Shown: in pieces, positions 8,731 to 16,385 of the stretch | How the letters are laid out: each line of letters starts with the position of its first letter | Numbering within the stretch: the stretch's first letter is position 1 | NCBI GenBank assembly: GCA_946480785.1 | Contig: CAMLLD010000103.1 | Coordinates: 1-16,993 of the forward strand | DNA from: an uncultured Blastocatellia bacterium | Lineage (GTDB): Bacteria; Acidobacteriota; Blastocatellia; Pyrinomonadales; Pyrinomonadaceae | DNA length: 16,993 nt | Reading direction: 5' to 3' | Made by a program: the position numbers and the translations under genes | The notes under the pieces: generated by a model | Databases searched by the model: none | What the model was told of the DNA's origin: nothing | What the model saw: only the letters and a program-made list of their open reading frames with translations

Positions 8731-8739
8731 TGCTATTAT
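8731..8739 (+). promoter_or_regulatory. Extended -10 promoter for the small membrane protein
   Basis: TGCTATTAT contains the extended -10 TG dinucleotide and TATTAT (5 of 6 to consensus). The -35 region at 17-base spacing (GGGGAC) is poor, as is usual for extended -10 promoters. A start near 8746 would give a leader of about 70 bases. Confidence 0.4.
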
Positions 8740-8816
8740 GGTCCCCACCTCACTGATTGTCATCCGGTTCTGTCGAGTCTTCTGCTAGTCCAGTTCACGA
8801 CCCTTCTTTCTTCGTT

Positions 8817-9341
8817 ATGAAAAAACTTAGAGCTGTTGCCATCTTCATTTTTGTATTCGGCGTTTTTTGCCTCGTGCTTGCCGGATTTCTACTGTCCACG
8901 CTGGAGCAAGCTCTTCACACGTGGAGACTCTTACAGCTTGCCGGACGGCCGCTGGCCCAACAAATCAGCGTCGCGGACCTGCGCGCCGGAATCATCAGAC
9001 ACTCAATCTGGTATATGGCTATCGGTTTCCTGGCGACGATCAGCGGCGTCGGTTTATTTCTGCTCAAGGAATGGGCGCGCAAGCTGTGGCTCGCCTCGTT
9101 GGCGTTGCTTTTTGTCGTGACTCTTTACTGGTTGGTATTCGATTGCTATCTGGGACGCATGCTTGAACTGGACAACGTGATCGGCTATCCCATCAGCTTC
9201 GCGCTGATTATCGGTCTATGGTTGTACCTCACACGAGACCAGACAAAGCATCTACTGCAGCGCAGGGCTGCGGTTATGACCCAAAGCGTCGACGATATTC
9301 GTCCGACAGCAGGAACGACTTCACCATTTCAGCTTCAATGA
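8817..9341 (+). CDS. Small four-helix membrane protein, unknown function
   Basis: I do not recognise a family. The 174-residue protein starts with MKKLR and has four hydrophobic segments at about 6-27, 63-83, 88-108 and 120-139, with a charged C-terminal tail of about 35 residues. A 35-residue polar stretch between the first two helices contains a short amphipathic part. The frame extends upstream to a TTG at 8757, but the added part is polar and ATG at 8817 puts the first helix in a normal place. No good ribosome site precedes it. It is divergent from the EEP operon. Its 3' end overlaps the 3' end of the opposite-strand sigma-propeller gene by 68 bases, so the two transcripts may interfere. 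Confidence 0.75.
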   Translation: MKKLRAVAIFIFVFGVFCLVLAGFLLSTLEQALHTWRLLQLAGRPLAQQISVADLRAGIIRHSIWYMAIGFLATISGVGLFLLKEWARKLWLASLALLFVVTLYWLVFDCYLGRMLELDNVIGYPISFALIIGLWLYLTRDQTKHLLQRRAAVMTQSVDDIRPTAGTTSPFQLQ

Positions 9342-12300
9342 AATTCCCGCCAAACGTGTCCAACTTGTGCAACCAGAAGTCGAAGCCGGAAAAGTCCGTA
9401 TCCGGCGCGTCGTTTGGATTTCTTCTCAGGTAACCGAAAAACTGCATCTGCACAAAAGCAGGATTCATTTCTCGCTGACGGAATGCCGCGTTGTCCGTCA
9501 ACCTGAGCAGTGCACGACCACGCGCACCGGCATCGGCCGCCGTCGCGGCGCCGCCGAACTCTGCAATCATCTCCTCACGCTCCGTTGCTGCAGGAGTAAT
9601 GCGTGCGTGTAGCAGCAGCTTATCGACATACTCCGCGGGCGTGTCCGTTGTGGGATAAAGGTCAAGGAACTCGACTCGCATCACGAAGTCCCTCGTGAAC
9701 GCATCGCGATTGTTTTTCAAGATCTGCTCCCAATCTCCCACGCCAACAATCACGCCGCGCTGCACCGCTTGCGTGTCGCGCTCGAACTCATCAAAGGCCG
9801 GCATGTTGTCGGTAAACGGACGATCCAAAGCCGCCACATAGAAGCTACGCACGAGATTGCCTGTGTTCTGAAACTCGATCGAAAGAAAGAACGCCGCCGA
9901 AGCGTTGATGCGCTTCACTTCCGTGCAGTCCGGCTTCGGAGTGCAGTTATCGATCTCGGCAGTCCAAAACGCGAGGCCTTCGGGATCAGCTTCACGGTTC
10001 AGAAAATCACGATACTGCTGCCGCACGAACGCGGTTGTGTCATCGTTTACGTTGGGCGGCAATGGCGTTGCTGCGTCGGTGATCGTGACAGTCGCGCGTG
10101 ATGGCTCGCCTAAACTCGCGCCCGCGCCATTCACTTTTGACAGCGCAACCGTGAACGTCTCGGGTCCTTCGGCATAAGAGTCCTGAGTAATCGGGATGAC
10201 GAACGTCTTCTGCGTTTCCTGCGGCGCAAAAACAAAGTTGCCGAGCTGCTCACCAAAATCGCACCGTGACGATGCGAGACCACTGTTCAGCGTGCTGCAC
10301 ACGTCCGACGAACCTGCGTCCAGCGTGCCGTAATTAACGCTCACCGGGATCGAGAGATCACCCGTGCGCTTCACTGTTATCGTGACGAAGCCGGTACTTT
10401 CATTCGCACTGTAGTTCGCCTGACTCAGAGTGATAAGCGTGGGAATTCCGATGGTGAAGGTTTGCGCCACATCAGGCGCCGGATTGAAATTGCCGTCACC
10501 AGCTTGCGAAGCGGTGATCGTGCACGAGCCGGCGCTCGTAAGGTGCACCGTACTTCCGGTCACGGTGCATTGACCACTGGCAGCAAAGGTCACGTCGAGC
10601 CCTGAACTCGCGGTCGCACTCACCGCGAAATCCGGATCTCCGGGCGCCTTGTTCGGCAATGGTCCAAAGGTGATTGTCTGATCGATCTTCGCGGCAGTCG
10701 GAGAGTTCAGCAACACCGACACCGTATCGGCAGCAAAGTTTGCGACGATCAGATCGAGCTTGCCATCGCCGTTCAAGTCGCCGCTCGCGATCGATAAGGG
10801 CCGGTCGCTTACGGCTAAGTCTTCTTTCGTTGCAAAGCTCGGCGCTTCCGCGCCGGGAGCAGTCGTGTTCACGAGCACCGAAATACTGTCACCATTAGAG
10901 TCTGCTGCAGCCACATCGGGCTTTCCATTGCCATTTAGATCGCCGATCGTAATAGCGGATGGATTGAAGTCCGTGGCGAAGTTTTGTCTCACTGAAAAGC
11001 TGGGCGTATTCGCGCCAGGCGTGGTGGTGTTGAGCAGCACCGTCACCGTATTTGAGAGTATGTTCGCTAGGGCCAAATCCAGCTTGCCGTCGCCGTTCAC
11101 GTCAGCAACCGCGATTGAATTTGGTCTATTGCCGGTAGGAAAGTCATGAAGCGGCGCAAAGCTGATCGCAGCCGCTCCCGGTTCAGTAGTGTTGAGCAGC
11201 ACCGCCACGGTATTCGCATTTAAATTCACGACTGCCAGATCGCGTTTGCCATCGCCATTGAAGTCGCCGACGGCGACCGATCGTGGGCCATCGCCTGTCG
11301 GGAAGTCCTGTTTGTCCGCGAAGGCGAGCGTCGCAGCACCGGGTTCAGTGGTGTTCACTAGTACAGAAACACTTGAGACCAGGTCTGCTACCACGAGATC
11401 AAGCTTTCCGTCTCCGTTCAGGTCGGTTGCCGTAATGGACAACGGATTAGCGCCAGTCGCGAAGTCTTGCTTCGCAGAAAAGCTCGGCGTCGCTGCGCCG
11501 GGTGCGGTAGTGTTCAGCAATACCGAAATGCTGTTGGAGTTAATGTTCGTAACGGCGATATCGAGCTTCCCATCGCTGTTGAGATCAGCGAGCGTGATTG
11601 ATACCGGGTCCGTACCGGTGGCGAAGTCCTGTTTAGGAGCAAAGCTGGTCGCGGTGGCGCCCGGAGCGGTGGTGTTGAGTAGCACCGAGACGATGTTGGC
11701 GCCGACGATTGACACGACCACATCGGGTTTGCCATCGCCGTTCACATCACCGACCGCAACTGCTCGCGGGTTATTGTCAGTATCTACGTCCTGTTTAGGA
11801 GCGAAGGCAGGCGGTGCGGCGCTCAGCTCGATCGTATTCAGCAACACCGAGACACTACTGCTATCAAGATTCGCGACTGCTAAATCAGCCTTTCCATCGC
11901 CATTAAGATCCTGGACCACGATAAACAAGGGATTATCACCGGTGGCGAAGTCCTGTTTGGCGTCGAAGCTGGGCACCGGGGAACCAGGGCTCGTACTGTT
12001 GAGCAATAGCGAAACAGCATTCGAATCAAAGTCGGCGACGGCCAGATCCAGTTTGCCGTCGCTGTTCACATCGCCGGTCGTGACAAATATCGGGCTCGTG
12101 CCCGTTGCGATCGGTCTGTCCGCCGCAAAGCTGGCCGCACGAGCGCCAGTGGGCGTGCTATTGAGCAGCACTGATACGGTATTCGAACCAAAATTCGCTA
12201 CGGCGAGATCGAGCCTGCCGTCGCCGTTCAAATCACCTGTGGTGACAAACGCTGCGGCATTGCCCGTCACAAATTCCTGAAGGCCGGAAAAGCTGGACGT

Positions 12301-13572
12301 CGTGCTGCCCGGCGCGGTGGTGTTGAGCAGCACCGACACCGTGCCGGCATCGAAGTTGGCAGTCGCAAGATCAAGCTTGCCATCGCCGTTCAAATCGGCG
12401 AGCGCGACTGATAGCGGATTGGTTTCGGTAGCGAAATCCTGTTTCGGCGCGAAGGCCGGTGTGGTGGCGCCCGGCGTAGTGCTGTTGAGCAGCACTGACA
12501 CGGTGTTGACCAGAACGTTAACGACCACCAGATCCGGCTTGCCGTCACTATTCAAATCACCGGCGGCAACGTAGATCGGACCTTCGCTTGTGGCGATGTC
12601 TTGTTTGTCCGCAAAGCTGGCCGTGAGCGCGCCCGGTGCGGCTGTGTTGAGCAGCACCGACAAGCTATTCGCATTACCATTAGCGACGATCAGATCGGGC
12701 TTGCCATCGCCATTGAGATCAGCCAGCACAACTGAGACTGGGCTAACGCCGACGGCGAAGTCTTGTTTGGCGGTGTAGCTGGACGTCACGGAACCGGGAA
12801 CAGTCGTGTTGAGCAGCACTGACACGTTCTCGGAATTAATATTCGGGACCACGAGATCAGGTTTGCCGTCGCCATTCAGATCGCCCGACGCGATGCCGCG
12901 CGGGTTCGCGCCGGTAGCAAAGTCCTGCCTCGCAGCGAAGCTGGCGGAAGCTGCGTTCGCGATGCCGGCGCTAAAAGACACTGCGACGAACGCAATCAAC
13001 AGTGACACTGTAAACAAGGCTAGCCGGGTTTTGGATATTCGCTGGCGCAGCAGATGACGAAGTTTCAAGCGCGCCTTGTGCAACTGCGACTTCGATGTTC
13101 CAACCGCGCAGCCAAGCATTTCTCCGATCTGGCTGTGTTCGTAACCTTCCACGTCATGGAGAATGAATACGGTGCGATAACCAGGCGAGAGTTTCGCTAA
13201 TGCCTCATCCAAAGAGATCCGATCGACGACAGAAGATGTCTTTGCCGTTAACCTTGCGTTCAAGCACTCGTGCTGCTCGTCGCCGTCGTAAGTTGTTTGC
13301 TCCAGCCTCACTACCGGCTTGCGAAAGTGCATGAGCACTGCGTTCACGGTCATTCGATGTAACCACGTGGAGAACGCCGAGTCACCACGAAAGGTCTTTA
13401 ACTTCCGAAAGAGTTGCACGAAGACCTCCTGGGTCAGGTCTTCAGCTTCCGAAACGTTGCGTGTCATTCGTAAGCAGAGGCTATAGACCCGACGGTGGTA
13501 AGCGCTGTAAATGCCTTCGAACGCCGTCATGTCTCCGGCGGCGGCAAGTCGAACATTTTCTTCTGGCTCCAC
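9274..13572 (-). CDS. ECF sigma factor fused through a membrane helix to a VCBS/FG-GAP, Calx-beta and DUF4214 surface protein
   Basis: The 1432-residue frame starts at GTG with an excellent AAGGAGT ribosome site 8 bases upstream. Residues 18-88 are sigma region 2 ([10 protein letters not shown]..., [15 protein letters not shown]). Residues 118-176 are region 4 with its helix-turn-helix ([23 protein letters not shown]). Residues 184-206 form one hydrophobic helix ending in ANA|A, which could be a membrane anchor or an internal signal peptide. Fourteen repeats of 53-54 residues (210-962) each carry a calcium-loop motif such as DLNGDGKLD. Then come an Ig-like domain (963-1042), Calx-beta (1045-1165) and DUF4214 (1178-1430). 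As drawn, the protein would hold a promoter-selecting factor in the cytosol and a large adhesive or sensing domain outside. Alternatives are an internal start near residue 169 (TTG, with AAGG upstream) making a separate secreted protein, or proteolytic release of the sigma part. No stop or frameshift separates the halves. Confidence 0.85.
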   Translation of the reverse strand: MEPEENVRLAAAGDMTAFEGIYSAYHRRVYSLCLRMTRNVSEAEDLTQEVFVQLFRKLKTFRGDSAFSTWLHRMTVNAVLMHFRKPVVRLEQTTYDGDEQHECLNARLTAKTSSVVDRISLDEALAKLSPGYRTVFILHDVEGYEHSQIGEMLGCAVGTSKSQLHKARLKLRHLLRQRISKTRLALFTVSLLIAFVAVSFSAGIANAASASFAARQDFATGANPRGIASGDLNGDGKPDLVVPNINSENVSVLLNTTVPGSVTSSYTAKQDFAVGVSPVSVVLADLNGDGKPDLIVANGNANSLSVLLNTAAPGALTASFADKQDIATSEGPIYVAAGDLNSDGKPDLVVVNVLVNTVSVLLNSTTPGATTPAFAPKQDFATETNPLSVALADLNGDGKLDLATANFDAGTVSVLLNTTAPGSTTSSFSGLQEFVTGNAAAFVTTGDLNGDGRLDLAVANFGSNTVSVLLNSTPTGARAASFAADRPIATGTSPIFVTTGDVNSDGKLDLAVADFDSNAVSLLLNSTSPGSPVPSFDAKQDFATGDNPLFIVVQDLNGDGKADLAVANLDSSSVSVLLNTIELSAAPPAFAPKQDVDTDNNPRAVAVGDVNGDGKPDVVVSIVGANIVSVLLNTTAPGATATSFAPKQDFATGTDPVSITLADLNSDGKLDIAVTNINSNSISVLLNTTAPGAATPSFSAKQDFATGANPLSITATDLNGDGKLDLVVADLVSSVSVLVNTTEPGAATLAFADKQDFPTGDGPRSVAVGDFNGDGKRDLAVVNLNANTVAVLLNTTEPGAAAISFAPLHDFPTGNRPNSIAVADVNGDGKLDLALANILSNTVTVLLNTTTPGANTPSFSVRQNFATDFNPSAITIGDLNGNGKPDVAAADSNGDSISVLVNTTAPGAEAPSFATKEDLAVSDRPLSIASGDLNGDGKLDLIVANFAADTVSVLLNSPTAAKIDQTITFGPLPNKAPGDPDFAVSATASSGLDVTFAASGQCTVTGSTVHLTSAGSCTITASQAGDGNFNPAPDVAQTFTIGIPTLITLSQANYSANESTGFVTITVKRTGDLSIPVSVNYGTLDAGSSDVCSTLNSGLASSRCDFGEQLGNFVFAPQETQKTFVIPITQDSYAEGPETFTVALSKVNGAGASLGEPSRATVTITDAATPLPPNVNDDTTAFVRQQYRDFLNREADPEGLAFWTAEIDNCTPKPDCTEVKRINASAAFFLSIEFQNTGNLVRSFYVAALDRPFTDNMPAFDEFERDTQAVQRGVIVGVGDWEQILKNNRDAFTRDFVMRVEFLDLYPTTDTPAEYVDKLLLHARITPAATEREEMIAEFGGAATAADAGARGRALLRLTDNAAFRQREMNPAFVQMQFFGYLRRNPNDAPDTDFSGFDFWLHKLDTFGGNFIEAEMVKSFLLSDEYRRRFGS
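10687..12945 (-). repeat. Fourteen tandem 162-bp repeats encoding FG-GAP/VCBS propeller blades
   Basis: Fourteen consecutive units of 54 residues (unit 10 has 53, the last is cut to 52) share the layout aromatic-x-x-K/R-Q-D-F-A-T-G, then D-L-N-G-D-G-K-x-D-L, then [11 protein letters not shown]. All fourteen keep the Asp-rich loop; unit 13 has DLNGNGKPD, with one Asp changed to Asn. Seven-bladed propellers are standard for this repeat family, so fourteen fits two propellers in tandem. The DNA units are diverged from each other, which argues for old duplication and against recent slippage. Confidence 0.9.
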
Positions 13573-13638
13573 GATCGTTTACTCCTTCGTTGGCCTCGAA
13601 TTCCCGCGCATTCGCGGAGTGACAACTCGAGGCCAACG
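13573..13638 (-). promoter_or_regulatory. Structured leader of the sigma-propeller gene
   Basis: A perfect 12-base inverted repeat, CGTTGGCCTCGA at 13588-13599 and TCGAGGCCAACG at 13627-13638, encloses a second 5-base stem (CCGCG/CGCGG, loop CATT). On the mRNA the outer stem ends directly against the AAGGAGT ribosome site of the GTG start at 13572. The fold could control access of ribosomes, act as a protein binding site, or end transcription from the gene upstream. There is no U-tract, so leader or operator use is favoured over termination. Confidence 0.5.
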
Positions 13639-13662
13639 TTTAATGGAAGCGTTTCAATTACG

Positions 13663-14124
13663 TCAGAACACAAGCGCGACGGTCTCGCCCGTAACGGCCT
13701 TCTTGTCTGTCGCACCTACACGTTGTTGCTGGAGCTGTCGCTCTCTGCGCGACCTCGCGAAAGCGCGGCCAGTGGTTGACCCTGCGGCCCACACCTGCGC
13801 CAGAAAGTATTCATCTCCATAACGGTGAAAGATCAGTACCGAGTGATCGCGCGGCGTCTGTGTCTGCAGCCGAGTGGTGATCGGGAACACTCTTGAATTT
13901 TGATCAAGACTGTTAACTTCCAGCACGAGATCACCGCTGGTCTGGCTGACACGAGTAATCGAGTAATGTCCGGCTGCGAAACTCTTACCCGCTACCGTGA
14001 AATCAAACGGCACGTTGGCTCTGAGCCCACTGCCTGATTGTGCTTTTGCTGATGCTGCCAGCGCTGCAACGCTGAGTAGCACAAGCATTCCGATTTTGGT
14101 TGATGCTGTAACGAACTTCTTCAT
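13663..14124 (-). CDS. Small secreted protein of acidobacterial type, unknown function
   Basis: The 153-residue protein has a clear signal peptide (MKKFVTASTK, hydrophobic core, cleavage near ASAKA|Q at about 28-29). A beta-rich mature part follows, opening with ANVPFDFTVAGKSFAAGHYSITR. Proteins with this PFDFTV...AGxYxI opening are common in Acidobacteria and uncharacterised; this is from memory. After about residue 120 the chain is basic and glutamine-rich. ATG at 14124 has a strong AAGGAGAG site upstream; an in-frame GTG at 14154 only reads through that purine-rich leader. It lies 70 bases after the DinB-fold gene and 90 before the sigma-propeller gene, so co-transcription with both is plausible. 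Confidence 0.75.
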   Translation of the reverse strand: MKKFVTASTKIGMLVLLSVAALAASAKAQSGSGLRANVPFDFTVAGKSFAAGHYSITRVSQTSGDLVLEVNSLDQNSRVFPITTRLQTQTPRDHSVLIFHRYGDEYFLAQVWAAGSTTGRAFARSRRERQLQQQRVGATDKKAVTGETVALVF

Positions 14125-14194
14125 AACTCTCCTTTTTCTTTTTCTTCTCCTCACGTCTTGTAGACCGTTTCTTTGCTTCCGTTATTCCCCTGTG

Positions 14195-14698
14195 TTAGCT
14201 AACTGGGCCATCACTCGGCTTGTTCAAAGCCGCGCGAAGCTTCGCGAGATGGTGATAGCTGTGACGCACCGCATGATCCTCAAGCATGAATTGACACGTA
14301 AGCGGTGCGTTTGAATTGAGCGAAACAGTTGCGGCGTTATCGAGCTCGTCATCTGTGAGCGACCTGATTGCCGCAGCCGCTGCGGCGCTGTTTTGTCGCA
14401 GCAATTCAAGCGCTTGCTCTTTGGTAACAGCGTCGTTTTCTTTGGCGTGGGTCGCGTTTATCTGGTCCACCACTTCGCTAGTCACACCTTCTATCGGTTG
14501 ACCTGCCGCAAGCGCACGGGCCAACTTAATCTCCAGTGGATACATGGTTGCGACGTGATGTACGACGACGCCGATCTTCCGGCCATCATGAGGCACACGG
14601 CTTTGCCACTCAGCTTCACTTAGCTCGTTCGCAAATGCCTCAAGAGCAGTGGCGCCCTTTTCCAGGCGTTCGGCAAGTGCGTTGCTACGTTTACTCAT
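14195..14698 (-). CDS. DinB-family four-helix-bundle protein
   Basis: The 167-residue protein has the DinB/YfiT-like helical bundle layout. A His pair in helix 2 (VVHHVATMYPLE, about 47-58) and the C-terminal DHAVRHSYHHLAKLR segment (about 141-155) supply the usual His metal triad. Members include thiol-dependent transferases and many proteins of unknown activity; this one cannot be placed further. A strong AAGGAGT ribosome site precedes the ATG. Upstream lies the first copy of the shared triple-repeat promoter. The stop codon lies in the palindrome GTTAGCTAAC (14194-14203). It is probably the first gene of a unit leading to the secreted protein and the sigma-propeller gene. Confidence 0.82.
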   Translation of the reverse strand: MSKRSNALAERLEKGATALEAFANELSEAEWQSRVPHDGRKIGVVVHHVATMYPLEIKLARALAAGQPIEGVTSEVVDQINATHAKENDAVTKEQALELLRQNSAAAAAAIRSLTDDELDNAATVSLNSNAPLTCQFMLEDHAVRHSYHHLAKLRAALNKPSDGPVS

Positions 14699-14730
14699 TT
14701 CTACTCCTTCAGTCGTCTGTTCTTGTTCGC

Positions 14731-14746
14731 TGGACCTATTGGTCCA
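14731..14746. promoter_or_regulatory. Palindrome in the leader of the DinB-family gene
   Basis: TGGACC-TATT-GGTCCA is a perfect 6-base inverted repeat with a 4-base loop. It falls about 5-20 bases after the predicted transcription start and 33-48 before the ATG. It could form a small mRNA hairpin or serve as an operator for a dimeric repressor. Confidence 0.35.
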
Positions 14747-14757
14747 TCCATTTAACG

Positions 14758-14815
14758 AGAATAGTCGGAGCCGTCGCGGCAGTCATAAACTTGAAGTAAT
14801 TGTTCGGTAACGTTT
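14758..14815 (-). promoter_or_regulatory. Shared triple 11-bp direct-repeat promoter, copy 1 (DinB-family gene)
   Basis: Read on the minus strand: TTACCGAACAA, TTACTTCAAGT, TTATGACTGCC, three units on an 11-base pitch. The last contains ATGACT (-35 like, complement at 14781-14786). After 17 bases comes TATTCT (-10 like, complement AGAATA at 14758-14763). Predicted start is near 14751, leaving about 52 bases of leader. The layout matches activator sites of OmpR/PhoB-type regulators, where direct repeats replace or overlap the -35. Two further copies follow at 16026-16083 and 16316-16374. Confidence 0.65.
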
Positions 14816-14870
14816 TCAGAACACGTTGGACCATCATTCCGCCTCACTGCCGGCAAGAACCATTAGCGAA

Positions 14871-14906
14871 GCAGCCGCTCGGGTGATACTCGACGCGAGC
14901 GGCTGC
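14871..14906 (-). terminator. Hairpin after the secreted-protein gene, probable terminator
   Basis: GCAGCCGCTCG (14871-14881) and CGAGCGGCTGC (14896-14906) form a perfect GC-rich 11-base stem with a 14-base loop, about 30 bases after the stop codon of the gene ending at 14937. On the mRNA it is followed by a T-containing but not T-rich run, so termination would be imperfect or factor-assisted. Confidence 0.5.
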
Positions 14907-14936
14907 GTAACTTTCGACCCCTTGTTATTCATGCTG

Positions 14937-15980
14937 TTAATTCCCGCAGAACACCTGGATTCCCTCCTGTAAAGCAGCGGTGTTGAGATAACCCAGGGTA
15001 AAGGCGGCCGGATCGATGCCGGCAAATTGAGTGGCTATGGCTGAGACGGTTTGTCCATGACAGTTTGGCTGTCCTGGCGTGCCCGCTTCGGGAATGCTGT
15101 TGCCGCCCAGAGAAAACGTCATATTGAACGTGGCCGGGAAGAATGTGGGCGGATTGCCGTTGATGATGTCGGAGCCAATGCGCAACCAATCCGGCTTCAG
15201 CTCCGTATTGCGTATCCACGCTTGCAAGTCGGTCGTGCCCGCCGGGAACGGCGTACCGGTAGTTATCGGCCGCGGTGCAGATAGAAACAGGAAATTGCCA
15301 CCGTTCACTTGAACCTCGGGCCGGAAGAAATAATGATCCGCGGCAAGGAACAGCGGAGTGTTGAAGGTGATATCGATCTCCACCTCTTCGCCAGTTGCCG
15401 CGCCTTCACCATGCGTTAGCTGATTCGGTTTTTTGTTGATGCCGTTGATCACGGTATTGCGGACCGTAAAGGCGGCTGCGATCGACGTTGTGGTGATACT
15501 GAGTCCACCGTCACTCGAGTCGCGAGTGGCAGCCGCGATTTCCACGTCGGCGGGTGAGTTCACCCGCGTTGGTACGTTAACAGTGCTGAAAGTCGGTGGG
15601 CCGGATGTGCGACTCACGTCCGAGTCCGTCCCGTTCGGTGAAAACACGTGGTAGATCTCCACCTCGACGTTCGCAACGCCAGGGACAGTAGTTCCCGTCG
15701 GAACCAACAGCCCATGAACCGTAGCGCCGCTAATCACAGTGGCCTGAGTCAAGACAAAGTCATCGGCGGTTTCGGTTTCGGAGCCCGAACCGGCAGGTCT
15801 GGAAAGCGCACCCAGCGCGCCGTCGGGACTACCGGTGTTGAATGAAAACGGATTCGAGTCCGTGGTTACGGAAAAATCGGTTGTGCCGGCGTGGGCGTGC
15901 GCCTGACGAACTGGTAGGGCGGTTAAGAGCGACAGCAGGACGAAAGCTACTCCCGCTGTGAAAAACAAAGTCTTCTGCAT
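14937..15980 (-). CDS. Secreted beta-rich protein with C-terminal CHGQ...FCG segment, unknown function
   Basis: The 347-residue protein begins MQKTLFF and has a signal peptide with cleavage near QAHA|HAG (about 29-30). The mature chain is rich in Thr, Ser, Gly and Val, suggesting a beta-sandwich exported protein, and I know no named domain for it. The last about 40 residues, beginning NCHGQTVSAIATQFAGID and ending VFCGN, form a separate short helical segment bracketed by two cysteines. I recall similar tails on other acidobacterial secreted proteins. ATG at 15980 has a strong AAGGAGT site 8 bases upstream; a TTG at 15998 lies before that site and is rejected. The second copy of the shared promoter is 69-103 bases upstream of the ATG, and a hairpin follows the stop. 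Confidence 0.78.
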   Translation of the reverse strand: MQKTLFFTAGVAFVLLSLLTALPVRQAHAHAGTTDFSVTTDSNPFSFNTGSPDGALGALSRPAGSGSETETADDFVLTQATVISGATVHGLLVPTGTTVPGVANVEVEIYHVFSPNGTDSDVSRTSGPPTFSTVNVPTRVNSPADVEIAAATRDSSDGGLSITTTSIAAAFTVRNTVINGINKKPNQLTHGEGAATGEEVEIDITFNTPLFLAADHYFFRPEVQVNGGNFLFLSAPRPITTGTPFPAGTTDLQAWIRNTELKPDWLRIGSDIINGNPPTFFPATFNMTFSLGGNSIPEAGTPGQPNCHGQTVSAIATQFAGIDPAAFTLGYLNTAALQEGIQVFCGN

Positions 15981-16025
15981 CGTTGAATACTCCTTCAAGG
16001 GTTCATTTATTTATCAGCGAGGCAG

Positions 16026-16083
16026 AGAATAGTGAGGGTGCTTTTGGAAGTCATAAACTTGCCGTAAAGGTGGAGTAACGTTT
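16026..16083 (-). promoter_or_regulatory. Shared triple 11-bp direct-repeat promoter, copy 2 (secreted-protein gene)
   Basis: Read on the minus strand: TTACTCCACCT, TTACGGCAAGT, TTATGACTTCC. ATGACT is followed by exactly 17 bases and then TATTCT (complement AGAATA at 16026-16031), identical in both hexamers and in spacing to copy 1, while the 17-base spacer itself is different. Predicted start is near 16019, about 38 bases before the ATG at 15980. Confidence 0.65.
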
Positions 16084-16120
16084 CCGTAATGTGAGCGAGG
16101 ACGGAAACTCTGAAGAAGCG

Positions 16121-16306
16121 CTACTCTTTCTCGCCGGCTTCACTCAGCATTCTGACGATGAAAGCAAGCAACTCCTCCAGAGAGGAAAATCTCGTTGTCT
16201 CGTATGAGGCAATATGCTCAACCTTCCCCTCGAATCGCCCCGCTTCGACGTCGGTTTCGGGTCGAAAATGAATCACAAACGCTAATCTGTAGTTCGGTAC
16301 TTCCAT
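16121..16306 (-). CDS. Small 61-residue conserved-type hypothetical protein
   Basis: The reading frame has the look of a real small gene: a beta-type N-terminal half (RLAFVIHFRPE, GRFEGKVEHIAS) and a C-terminal amphipathic helix (SSLEELLAFIVRML). I recall many short bacterial proteins with the pattern G-R-x-E-H-x-x-S then F-x-S-x-E-E-L-L-A-F-I, all of unknown function. It has no signal peptide. No ribosome site precedes the ATG. The predicted start of transcription from the third shared promoter falls within a few bases of the ATG, so the message may be leaderless. It is divergent from the winged-helix regulator gene, with 79 bases between their start codons. Confidence 0.7.
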   Translation of the reverse strand: MEVPNYRLAFVIHFRPETDVEAGRFEGKVEHIASYETTRFSSLEELLAFIVRMLSEAGEKE

Positions 16307-16315
16307 ACAGCTTGC

Positions 16316-16374
16316 AGATTAGGCCGGCGCTACATACTAAGTCATAAGTCTGAGGTAAACTTTCGGTAACCTTT
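16316..16374 (-). promoter_or_regulatory. Shared triple 11-bp direct-repeat promoter, copy 3 (61-residue gene / regulator divergent region)
   Basis: Read on the minus strand: TTACCGAAAGT, TTACCTCAGAC, TTATGACTTAG. ATGACT is followed after 18 bases by TAATCT (complement AGATTA at 16316-16321), one base different from TATTCT of the other copies. Predicted start is near 16309, just before the ATG at 16306. The element ends 11 bases before the GTG of the divergent regulator and runs into its leader, so binding there could also control the regulator itself. Confidence 0.6.
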
Positions 16375-16385
16375 GGTGAGGTACA

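Noticed and set aside
9257..9271. Hairpin GCAGC-GCAGG-GCTGC just past the stop of the sigma-propeller gene as a terminator
   Set aside because: Only five base pairs, no T-tract, and it lies inside the coding region of the convergent gene.
11189..12280. Long open frame on the plus strand (363 codons) and several others between 10674 and 13057
   Set aside because: These are antisense shadows of the VCBS repeats. Their apparent repeated motif is the complement of the conserved repeat codons, they lack ribosome sites, and the minus-strand frame has recognised domains throughout.
10687..12945. Regular repeat spacing as a CRISPR-like array
   Set aside because: Units are 162 bases, diverged, fully coding and in frame, with no short identical repeats and no cas genes.
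14125..14154. Upstream GTG start for the small secreted protein
   Set aside because: It would translate the purine-rich leader and ribosome site into a run of Arg and Lys. ATG at 14124 has an ideal ribosome site and a normal signal peptide.
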